A DNA stretch of 12,307 nt from Rubrivivax sp. (GTDB lineage Bacteria > Pseudomonadota > Gammaproteobacteria > Burkholderiales > Burkholderiaceae_C): NCBI GenBank assembly GCA_027484885.1, contig JAIXSD010000371.1, forward strand, positions 1 through 12,307, given 5' to 3'. The notes beneath the pieces are model-generated. The model did not search any database. It saw only the letters and a program-made list of their open reading frames with translations, and was not told the origin of the DNA. Position 1 is the stretch's first letter. The number at the start of each line of letters is the position of its first letter. Shown piece by piece: positions 6,306 to 12,307 of the stretch. The position numbers were made by a program, and so were the translations under genes.

Positions 6306-7655
6306 ATGTCGCTTCGTTCCACCTCGGGTCTGCCGTTCATCTGCATCCTGGCCCTGTCCACCTGCATGGCGCCAGCGCCAGCCTCGGCCTGGGCCAGTGT
6401 CGAGGACGAAAGTGCGGCCTGGACGATCTCCACCTTCGGCACCGCCTCCTTGGTTCGCGCCGAAGGCGAAGGCGTGACCTTCCTGCCTTTTGGAACCCAG
6501 CCCAGCGGCGCACGGCAGGCCTGGAAATCTGACATCGACAGCCTTCTGGGCATCCAAGCCCGTTACAGCGTGGCCAATCATGGCTCAGCCACTGTGCAGC
6601 TGACGTCCAAACGCGACGCATCCAACAACTACCGGCCCGATGTGGAGTGGGCCTATCTGTCCCTGGAGCCCGGCCACGGCTTGACGCTGCGTGGTGGCCG
6701 ATTTGTGGCGCCCTTGTTCGCGGCATCGGACACGCGCCTGATCGGCTACGCCAACCTCTGGGTGCGCCCGCCGGTCGACGTCTACACCTTGGGCATGAGT
6801 CATGTCGATGGCGCAGACCTCATCTGGCGCACCTCCTGGCGGGACAGCACGGCCCTGTTTCAACTCTGGGGCGGGCGATCGCGCCAAGCGTTTCCGCGCA
6901 GCAGCGCCAGCGGCCTGCTCACCAACCAGGCCGTCGAGTACGAAGGCATGGCAGGCATCAACCTGAGCGTGCAGCACCAGGGCCTGAGCCTGCGGTTCGC
7001 GCACCTGCGCGCGCAGCAGACCTTGATCACCACCCAAGGCAGGCCCGAGCAGGGCCTGCGCACTTTCGGCGCCAGCCAGAGCGCCTGCGTGGGCAAAGAA
7101 GCACTCGCTCGAACCACCCTGCTGTGCCGCGATCTGTACCTCGGCTTCTCCGAGCTCGAAGCCCGCTACGACGTGGACCACGCCCCGTTTCAGTTCACCA
7201 GCATCGGCCTCAATTCCGAGTGGGGGGCCTGGCGCTTGATCGGCGAGTCGATCTGGCTCCAGCATCAGTCCCGGATCGCCAACAGCCGTGCTGGCTACTT
7301 CACGCTGGCGCGCAGCCTGGCGTCGATCACTCCCTACCTGACCTTCTCCTGGCATCGGGCGTCCACCAAGGCTTTTTCGGTGCAGGTGCGCCCGGAGTAC
7401 GCCCAGCTCGTCAAACCCACGCTGAAGCTCTACAAGCCCGCCGGCGAAGAGGGCCCGCAGCAAAAGACCTGGAGCCTCGGCCTGCGCTGGGATGCCCGCA
7501 GCGGCTGGGCCCTCAAGGCCCAGGTGGACCGAATCCGCCCCCAGGGTATGGGCAATGGCATCAGCGAGCTGAACCGGATCGGCCTGGTCGGGAAGAACCT
7601 GTCCCGCGGGCCCGCCATCCATATCTACAACCTGAGCGCAGACTTTGCGTACTGA
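6306..7655 (+). CDS. Outer-membrane beta-barrel porin-like protein, module 2
   Basis: 449 residues and a diverged paralogue of the porin at 4369. The signal peptide is MSLRSTSG followed by a hydrophobic core and P-A-S-A at 25-28, with cleavage near residue 28-30. The block at 128-160 (LRGGRFVAP … NLWVRPPVDVY) is identical to the first porin at 22 of 33 positions, while the rest is much less alike. A cysteine pair, C261 and C274, sits just before DLYLGF at the place equivalent to C260/C270 and DLF of the first porin. The chain ends in Tyr (…SADFAY), as barrel proteins do. The start at 6306 is chosen for the signal peptide; no Shine-Dalgarno is visible, and the upstream GTG at 6225 lies inside a hairpin and would bury the signal sequence. 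Ligand unknown. The next gene starts 5 nt after its stop. Confidence 0.83.
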   Translation: MSLRSTSGLPFICILALSTCMAPAPASAWASVEDESAAWTISTFGTASLVRAEGEGVTFLPFGTQPSGARQAWKSDIDSLLGIQARYSVANHGSATVQLTSKRDASNNYRPDVEWAYLSLEPGHGLTLRGGRFVAPLFAASDTRLIGYANLWVRPPVDVYTLGMSHVDGADLIWRTSWRDSTALFQLWGGRSRQAFPRSSASGLLTNQAVEYEGMAGINLSVQHQGLSLRFAHLRAQQTLITTQGRPEQGLRTFGASQSACVGKEALARTTLLCRDLYLGFSELEARYDVDHAPFQFTSIGLNSEWGAWRLIGESIWLQHQSRIANSRAGYFTLARSLASITPYLTFSWHRASTKAFSVQVRPEYAQLVKPTLKLYKPAGEEGPQQKTWSLGLRWDARSGWALKAQVDRIRPQGMGNGISELNRIGLVGKNLSRGPAIHIYNLSADFAY

Positions 7656-7660
7656 AGACG

Positions 7661-8083
7661 ATGAGTCGCGCCCGCTTCATTCTGCTGGTCCTGTGCAGCC
7701 TGGCGCTCTCGCTCCAGGCGCAGGCGCAGTCCTTCGTGGTGGTGGTCGGGCCACACAGCCCGCTGAAACACCTGAGCCCGCACGACATCAGCAATGTCTT
7801 TCTGGGGCGCATCGAATCCCTGCCGGGCGCAGGCACGGTTCGGCCTGTGGAGCTGCGTGACGACGCCGAGCTGCGGCTGGCCTTCCACGCGGCCATCACC
7901 GGCATGTCCGAGCACAAGCTGCGCTCGCACTGGGCGGCCATGGTGTTCACCGGCAAGGCTCGACCACCTTGGCGCTACGAGTCGGTGGATTTGCTACGCG
8001 CGCGTCTGCAAGAAGACCCCCATGCCGTGGCCTATCTGCGGCGCCAGGATCTGGACGCCAGCCTGAAACAGGTCTTTCCCTAA
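7661..8083 (+). CDS. Small exported PstS-like 'half' periplasmic-binding protein, module 2
   Basis: 140 residues. The signal peptide is MSRAR plus a hydrophobic core (FILLVLCSLALSL), with likely cleavage after A-Q-A at residue 23 or one residue nearby. C12 is not in a proper lipobox, so it is not taken as a lipoprotein. The mature part, about 117 residues, aligns along its length with the module 1 protein: SNVFLGR (44-50), W-A-A-M-V-F-T-G-K-x-x-P-P (91-103), AVAYLRR (122-128) and DASLKQVFP at the C-terminus. Similarity is limited to these blocks, so the two copies are old paralogues rather than a recent duplication. The ATG lies 5 nt after the porin stop with only a weak GAAGACG upstream, implying translation coupled to the porin. 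As with its paralogue, the usual label of phosphate transporter component is not supported by the neighbours. The c-di-GMP gene follows after 46 nt. Confidence 0.8.
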   Translation: MSRARFILLVLCSLALSLQAQAQSFVVVVGPHSPLKHLSPHDISNVFLGRIESLPGAGTVRPVELRDDAELRLAFHAAITGMSEHKLRSHWAAMVFTGKARPPWRYESVDLLRARLQEDPHAVAYLRRQDLDASLKQVFP

Positions 8084-8103
8084 ATCCCTTCTTTTTGCGC
8101 ATC

Positions 8104-8119
8104 GAGGCGCCTGCGCCTC
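8104..8119 (+). promoter_or_regulatory. Hairpin just upstream of the EAL-protein start
   Basis: GAGGCG (8104-8109) and CGCCTC (8114-8119) form a perfect 6-bp stem with loop CCTG, ending 10 nt before the ATG at 8130. The only SD-like bases (GAGG) are in its 5' arm and too far from the start to act in a linear leader. It could modulate translation of the downstream gene. It is not a terminator, because the T-rich stretch lies before it. Confidence 0.35.
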
Positions 8120-8129
8120 TGCAGTTCCT

Positions 8130-9986
8130 ATGCACACCCCTTTCTTTCCCCGCCCCAGCAAGAGGAGGCTGAGCACCACGCCCAACAAGGAAATTGCGGG
8201 ACTGGTGGCGGCCTTGTTCAGCTTGATGCTGCTGCTCGCCGTGGTCCAGTTTCACGGCTTGAAGGCCAGCATGCTGTCTGACCTGGGAGCCGCCGCCGAG
8301 CTGATTGCGCAGAACGCCAGCCATGCCATCGTGATCGAGGACGACACGGAAGCCCACGAGCTGCTGTCGGCGCTGGCTCGCTCGAAGAACCTGCTCAAGG
8401 CTCGCCTCGAAAGCCCGGACGGACGGCTGCTCGCGGTTTACGACAAGGGGCATCAAGCCGAGCGCTGCGACGAGCTGATGCCGCTGAAGGTTTCGCGACC
8501 GGTGCTGGCCTATGGCAAACCGGTGGGGCAACTGATCCTCACTGCCTCGTCCCACAAGCTCCTGAGCTGGACCGCAGTCTTTCTCGGCATCGGCAGCATC
8601 AGCATTGCGGTGGCCTGGTTCACCTCTTGGCTGTCGGCCCGGCGCGCGGCCAAGGCCGCCCGGCAGGCCCAGCAAAAGCTGGCCTGGATGTCGCGCCACG
8701 ACCCCTTGACCGGCTGCGCCAACCGCGAGGAACTGCGCGCGCATCTGCGTGAGCGCTTCCAGAGCTCGCCCAAGCCCTCGGCGCTGTACCTGCTGGACCT
8801 CGATGACTTCACCGTGTTCAACGCGGCCTATGGCGCACACCAGGGCGATGCCATTCTTCGCGTCATCGCCCAAAGACTGCAGACCCTGGTCAAGCCGGAA
8901 GACCGCCTGGCCAGGCTGAGCGCGGACGAGTTCGCGTTGTCGCTGCAGCATGGCAGCGAGCACAGCCTGCTGGAGTTCACGACGCGCATTCAGGAGGTCC
9001 TGCGGGAACCCATCTTCGTGGGCGATGTGCCGCTGCGCGCCACAGCCTGCATCGGCGTCGCCCTGCTGCCGGACGACGCGAACAACGAAGACAGCGCGAT
9101 TCAGGCAGCGAGCGCGGCGCTGAGCATGGCCCGGCACGCCGGGCATGGCAGCGTCTGCCGCTACGAGGAAGGGCATGACCGCAAGCTGCGTGACCGCGCC
9201 GACCTGACCGATGCACTTCGCCTGGCTTTGGTGCGCGGCGAGTTTCGCCTGAACTACCAGCCCATTTACAGCGTGCACGGGGGGCGGGTGAATGGTGCGG
9301 AAGCCTTGATTCGCTGGAAGCATCCGAGCCGCGGGCTGATTTCACCCGACCGGTTTGTGCCCATCGCCGAAAGTTCCGGCCTGATTGAAGAAATTGGCCT
9401 GCACCTGCTCGGCCTGCTGCAGCGCGATCGGCAGGCGTGGCTGTGCGCGGGCCTGCAGGTGCCGCCCATCGCCATCAACATCAGCTCGCTGCAGTTTCCA
9501 AAAGAACAGTCCAAAGACCGGTTTCTGCAGCAGCTGAGCGCGCTGGAACTGGGCCCGGATGCCCTCGAAATTGAGCTGACCGAGCGCGCCGCTTTTGAGG
9601 AGCTGGAGGGCAAGGACTCCATCATTCACCGCCTCAAAGGACGTGGCTATTCCATCTCGCTGGATGACTTCGGCACGGGTTACAGCTCCCTGAGCTATTT
9701 GCACCGCATCAACTGCGACAAGCTGAAGATCGATCGGAGCTTTGTGCGGCGCATGGACGAGAACCCCAAGGCTCAGCAACTGGTCAAGGCCATCGTCGAG
9801 GTGGCGCATGCCTTCCACATGACCACGGTGGCCGAAGGTGTCGAGACCGAGGGTGAGCTGAACGCCGTGCGCAACGCGGGCTGCACCGCCGTCCAGGGCT
9901 ACCTCCTGGATCGCCCGCTGGATGCGCAGGCCTTCGGGGAGCGGCTGGCGGCCTTGAACGGCAGGGCTTCCGAAGACGCGGCGTGA
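8130..9986 (+). CDS. Membrane c-di-GMP protein: CHASE8-like periplasmic domain, degenerate GGDEF, intact EAL
   Basis: 618 residues. TM1 is at about 22-41. A periplasmic domain at about 44-144 carries the CHASE8-like pattern (DLGAAAELIAQNAS, then DD.EAHELLSALARSKNL, then ARLESPDGRLLAVY) known from YfiN-type proteins. TM2 is at about 146-168, and only about 20 residues precede the GGDEF domain, so HAMP is absent. In the GGDEF domain (about 188-347) the signature is S-A-D-E-F (264-268), the I-site is K-P-E-D rather than RxxD, and the usual FKxIND…GHxxGD block is altered, so cyclase activity is doubtful. The EAL domain (about 355-610) keeps its key residues: E391-A-L, N450, E482/E485 (ELTE), D512-D513-F-G-T-G, K533, E569-G-V-E572 and Q589. 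It probably hydrolyses c-di-GMP. It starts 46 nt after the second small periplasmic protein and is likely its partner (inference). No Shine-Dalgarno is visible; an AGAGGAGG run at 8161-8168 is inside the gene and followed only by an in-frame CTG. Confidence 0.9.
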   Translation: MHTPFFPRPSKRRLSTTPNKEIAGLVAALFSLMLLLAVVQFHGLKASMLSDLGAAAELIAQNASHAIVIEDDTEAHELLSALARSKNLLKARLESPDGRLLAVYDKGHQAERCDELMPLKVSRPVLAYGKPVGQLILTASSHKLLSWTAVFLGIGSISIAVAWFTSWLSARRAAKAARQAQQKLAWMSRHDPLTGCANREELRAHLRERFQSSPKPSALYLLDLDDFTVFNAAYGAHQGDAILRVIAQRLQTLVKPEDRLARLSADEFALSLQHGSEHSLLEFTTRIQEVLREPIFVGDVPLRATACIGVALLPDDANNEDSAIQAASAALSMARHAGHGSVCRYEEGHDRKLRDRADLTDALRLALVRGEFRLNYQPIYSVHGGRVNGAEALIRWKHPSRGLISPDRFVPIAESSGLIEEIGLHLLGLLQRDRQAWLCAGLQVPPIAINISSLQFPKEQSKDRFLQQLSALELGPDALEIELTERAAFEELEGKDSIIHRLKGRGYSISLDDFGTGYSSLSYLHRINCDKLKIDRSFVRRMDENPKAQQLVKAIVEVAHAFHMTTVAEGVETEGELNAVRNAGCTAVQGYLLDRPLDAQAFGERLAALNGRASEDAA

Positions 9987-10011
9987 GCGAATGCGCTCTG
10001 GGCCTCAGGCC

Positions 10012-10033
10012 TCAGTCACAAGCATCAGTCACA
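10012..10033. repeat. Short tandem repeat at the 3' end of the regulator gene
   Basis: TCAGTCACA occurs at 10012-10020 and 10025-10033, a 13-bp period. The second copy contains the regulator's stop codon on the minus strand. A smaller tandem repeat, GGCCTCA x2, adjoins at 10001-10014. These fill most of the 38-bp spacer between the convergent genes and look like slippage duplications. Confidence 0.5.
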
Positions 10034-12307
10034 GGCCTGGGTCAGCAGCTGGCGGCTGGGGTCGACGGGGCCACCAAGCAGTGCTTGCAAGCCACTCGGG
10101 CTGGCCCAGGCCATGGCATTGCGCTGCAGGGCAGGCAGCTGATCCAGACACGCTTGCCATGAACGCGAGCAGGACTCGGGCGGCTCTGACGAGTGCGCCA
10201 GCCGCCATGCGTAGGCCGTCTGCAACAAGGCGGTGGGCGCGTGCTCCGCGCTCATGCGGGCGACGGATTTCATGAGCAGCTCCAGCTCTTTGAGCTTGCC
10301 CTGCTCCAGCAGCATCCAAGCCAGATCGATGGCCAGGTCTTGGCCTGCCGCCCCATCGCTGGGCTCGGTGGTCCAGGCCGAACGCAAGCAAGCTCTGGCC
10401 TCATCAAAGCGGCCTTGATGCAGGAGCAGGGCGGCTTCGCAGCGCGCCCGACGCGCGGCATTGGCATCGTCGGCCAGCACGAGGAAGACGGCTTCCGCCT
10501 CCGCCCGTCGGTCCAGGCTGAGGTACCAGCCACACAGCAAGGAGGCGCACAGCCAGCGGGTGTACCAACCCCACTGCCGCGCCAGTGCCAGCATCGCCTC
10601 CATCTGCTCAATGGCGGCGTCATGATGGCCCTGCCGCCACTTCATATGCGCCTCGGCTCGCGCCAACGCCGAGCTCAGGTAGATTGGGGCCTCTGCCCCC
10701 ATCAGGCTTTGGCACTCTCGCACATTGGCCTCGGCTTCGGAGAGGCGGCCGGCATCAACCAAAACAAAAGTCTCCTGAATGCGCGAGCCGATGAACTTGC
10801 CCTTGAAGCCCAGGGTGTTGCTGAGCAGCGCGGCACGGCGGGTGGCTTCCACAGCGCCAGCGAACTGCCGCACCATGCCCAGGGCGGTGCCCAGTGACTG
10901 GTAGGCCTGCAGCTCGACACGGGTGAGCCCGCGCAGGCGGGTTTCACGCACCACAGCGCGCAAGAGCTCGATGGCTTTGGGCAGGCGCGGCACCGACATC
11001 AGCACATGCCCGTGCAAACAGGTCGCCAGCTGCTCGCGGTAGACATCGCCCACCGCCCTGGCCGCCTCCACCGCACGGGCCGCCGTCTTGGCCGCCAGCT
11101 CAGCCTTGCCTTGAAAGCGCTCCATGTCGGCGCGTGCGATCAGGATGTTGGCCAGCACGGCCGCACTGGCCTCGCCGGAGAACACCAGCCCCATGCCCTG
11201 TTCACAGCAGCGCTGCGCCGCCACCAGGTCGCCCGAGTTCACTTCGATGCGGCAGAGCTCTGCGTAAATGTCCACCTGAAGATCGGTCTGATGCTCGGCC
11301 TGCGCGCCGCGCAATGCCTCGGCTGCCGTGCAGCGGGCACGCTCCATGTCGGCAGTCTGCTCGCGCAACAAGCGGGCATGAACCAAACGCATGCGCGGCG
11401 TGACCTGGAGCTGCTGCATGCACGACTCCAGCAAGGGCAAGGCTGCGCCAAGCTCCCCGCGAAGCTCGCAGTCAAAGGCCCGCGCCAGCTGCTCCTCCCA
11501 AAACACCGGGGCAGGATCGCGGCTGGGCGCAGCCAGCGCATCGACGTAGGACACCACAGCAGAAGCCAGCGCGACCAGATCCGCGCCTTGAAACACCCGT
11601 TGCTCCAGGTCCGACTCCTTGCTGCCCAGCAAGGTCTGCAGACGGAAATCACCGGCCGGGGTTCGCGCGAACCGACACAGCAGCGCGCGCTCCGTCCCCA
11701 GCTGCTGGCAAGCCTGCGCCAAAGCCTCGGCGCCCCAGGTGGCGATGCCGTGCCAATCGCCGGTCGCATTGATGCTGGCGACGGAGATCCGGCCTTTGGT
11801 TTCCAGCTGGTGGTGGACCAAACCCGCCAAGCCGCGCTCAGCCCAGCTCAGCTGCGGATCGCCCGCCTCGTTCCAAAAAGGCAGCACGGCCAGCGCCGGC
11901 TTGATCGAAGAGACCGATGGCTGCTCCGCCGGCACACTCTCTGCCGTGGCCGTTGCCGCGGTCGGCGGGGCCTCAGCCTCCCGAGGTGCCGCCGCCTCGT
12001 CCTCCATGACCGTGACGTCGGCGTCGAACCGGTAGCCCACCCCACGGATGGTGGTGATCAAGCCCTCGGTGCTGGCGTCGTCCGAGATCAGCCTGCGCGC
12101 CTTCATCACGGCACGAGCGACCACCGAGTCGCTCACAAAAGTCGTGCCCCAGACCGCCTGCAGCAACTCATCCTTGCTGAGCACGCGATTGGGATGGCTG
12201 GCAAGAAACAGCAGCAACTCGAAGATCAAGGGCTGTATCGCCACCGGCTGCTGACCCACCATCAGCCGATGCCGCGTGGTATCGATGACGCACTGATGGA
12301 AGCAATA
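10025..12307 (-). CDS. Winged-helix transcriptional regulator with TPR-like C-terminus (N-terminus cut by the right edge)
   Basis: 760 codons are visible and the frame is still open at the window edge. The first visible residues (Y-C-F-H-Q-C-V-I-D-T) fit the N-terminal strands of an OmpR/PhoB-type domain, so the true start lies just outside and the internal ATG at 12262 is not it. The winged helix covers about visible residues 1-95, with LSKDELLQAVWG, VVARAVMKARRLI and TTIRGVGYRF. An Ala/Pro/Glu-rich linker follows, without a membrane segment, so unlike CadC it is soluble. Next is an AVLPFWNEAGDPQLSWAERG block like that following the linker in other wHTH-TPR regulators, and then about 500 residues of Ala/Leu/Arg-rich helical pairs typical of TPR or SEL1-like repeats. 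No receiver domain is seen. It converges on the EAL gene with a 38-bp gap, so it is not in that operon, though it could regulate it. Signal and targets are unknown. Confidence 0.85.
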   Translation of the reverse strand, partial: YCFHQCVIDTTRHRLMVGQQPVAIQPLIFELLLFLASHPNRVLSKDELLQAVWGTTFVSDSVVARAVMKARRLISDDASTEGLITTIRGVGYRFDADVTVMEDEAAAPREAEAPPTAATATAESVPAEQPSVSSIKPALAVLPFWNEAGDPQLSWAERGLAGLVHHQLETKGRISVASINATGDWHGIATWGAEALAQACQQLGTERALLCRFARTPAGDFRLQTLLGSKESDLEQRVFQGADLVALASAVVSYVDALAAPSRDPAPVFWEEQLARAFDCELRGELGAALPLLESCMQQLQVTPRMRLVHARLLREQTADMERARCTAAEALRGAQAEHQTDLQVDIYAELCRIEVNSGDLVAAQRCCEQGMGLVFSGEASAAVLANILIARADMERFQGKAELAAKTAARAVEAARAVGDVYREQLATCLHGHVLMSVPRLPKAIELLRAVVRETRLRGLTRVELQAYQSLGTALGMVRQFAGAVEATRRAALLSNTLGFKGKFIGSRIQETFVLVDAGRLSEAEANVRECQSLMGAEAPIYLSSALARAEAHMKWRQGHHDAAIEQMEAMLALARQWGWYTRWLCASLLCGWYLSLDRRAEAEAVFLVLADDANAARRARCEAALLLHQGRFDEARACLRSAWTTEPSDGAAGQDLAIDLAWMLLEQGKLKELELLMKSVARMSAEHAPTALLQTAYAWRLAHSSEPPESCSRSWQACLDQLPALQRNAMAWASPSGLQALLGGPVDPSRQLLTQACD

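Larger units (their letters stand above)
4369..8083 (+). other. Two tandem paralogous porin + half-binding-protein modules
   Basis: Module 1 is 4369-6181 and module 2 is 6306-8083. Each has a barrel of about 450 residues followed within 5-10 nt by an exported protein of 140-148 residues. Order, spacing, signal peptides and family signatures match between copies, but overall protein similarity is low outside motif blocks. The copies are separated by 124 nt with two hairpins. All genes face the same way as the downstream EAL gene. The pattern points to an old duplication kept under selection, with each barrel probably paired to its own small partner (inference). Confidence 0.75.

Noticed and set aside
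6585..7622. Minus-strand reading frame of 345 codons opposite porin 2
   Set aside because: It has no recognisable motif and no ribosome-binding site, whereas the plus-strand frame has a signal peptide, conserved blocks and a terminal aromatic residue.
6647..7660. Long N-terminal extension of the module 2 small protein read through porin 2 in another frame
   Set aside because: The extension is Arg/Pro/Ala-rich noise; a signal peptide begins exactly at the ATG at 7661, just after the porin stop.
7694..7696. Lipoprotein cysteine (C12) in the module 2 small protein
   Set aside because: The preceding residues L-V-L do not make a lipobox, which needs a small residue just before Cys; a standard A-Q-A cleavage site follows.
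5735..8083. Phosphate ABC transport operon
   Set aside because: Both binding-like proteins are half-size and there is no PstC, PstA, PstB or PhoU gene in the window.
7947..9323. Minus-strand reading frame of 458 codons opposite the EAL gene
   Set aside because: It is antisense to a clear GGDEF/EAL protein; its translation is Gln/Ala/Gly/Arg-rich with no domain, a typical GC-rich shadow frame.

Overview
The window is about 12.3 kb of GC-rich DNA with few intergenic gaps. Codon bias, the style of the chemotaxis receptor and the mix of genes suggest a beta-proteobacterium of the order Burkholderiales (a Roseateles/Rubrivivax/Comamonadaceae-like relative). That placement is inferred from composition and protein style only. 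There are no rRNA or tRNA genes, CRISPR arrays, insertion sequences or phage genes.

Layout. (1) Positions 1-1667, minus strand: a cytoplasmic BNR/Asp-box beta-propeller protein overlaps by an ATGA junction a 94-residue MoaD/ThiS-like protein ending in Gly-Gly. After 113 nt comes the start of a third gene that leaves the window at its left edge. (2) Positions 1668-2067: a 400-bp divergent spacer holding several inverted repeats. (3) Positions 2068-2529, plus strand: a VOC/glyoxalase-fold protein. (4) Positions 2684-4210, plus strand: a two-transmembrane methyl-accepting chemotaxis protein. (5) Positions 4369-8083, plus strand: two tandem copies of a two-gene module, each an outer-membrane beta-barrel porin followed within 5-10 nt by a small exported 'half' periplasmic-binding protein of the PstS-like superfamily. 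(6) Positions 8130-9986, plus strand: a membrane protein with a CHASE8-like periplasmic domain, a degenerate GGDEF domain and an EAL domain with its key residues intact, so probably a c-di-GMP phosphodiesterase. (7) Positions 10025-12307, minus strand and convergent: a large regulator with an OmpR-type winged helix and a TPR-like C-terminus, cut off at its N-terminus by the right edge.

The most interesting part is 4369-9986, perhaps with the receptor at 2684. No ABC permease or ATPase accompanies the small binding-protein-like genes, so they are unlikely to serve transport. Their order (outer-membrane barrel, periplasmic small protein, inner-membrane c-di-GMP enzyme with a periplasmic sensor domain) resembles in outline known envelope-to-c-di-GMP relays such as YfiB-YfiR-YfiN and NspS-MbaA. 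My working hypothesis is a porin/half-binding-protein sensing system, present here as two diverged paralogous modules, feeding a c-di-GMP phosphodiesterase and possibly chemotaxis. The module layout and paralogy are seen in the sequence; the signalling role is inference.
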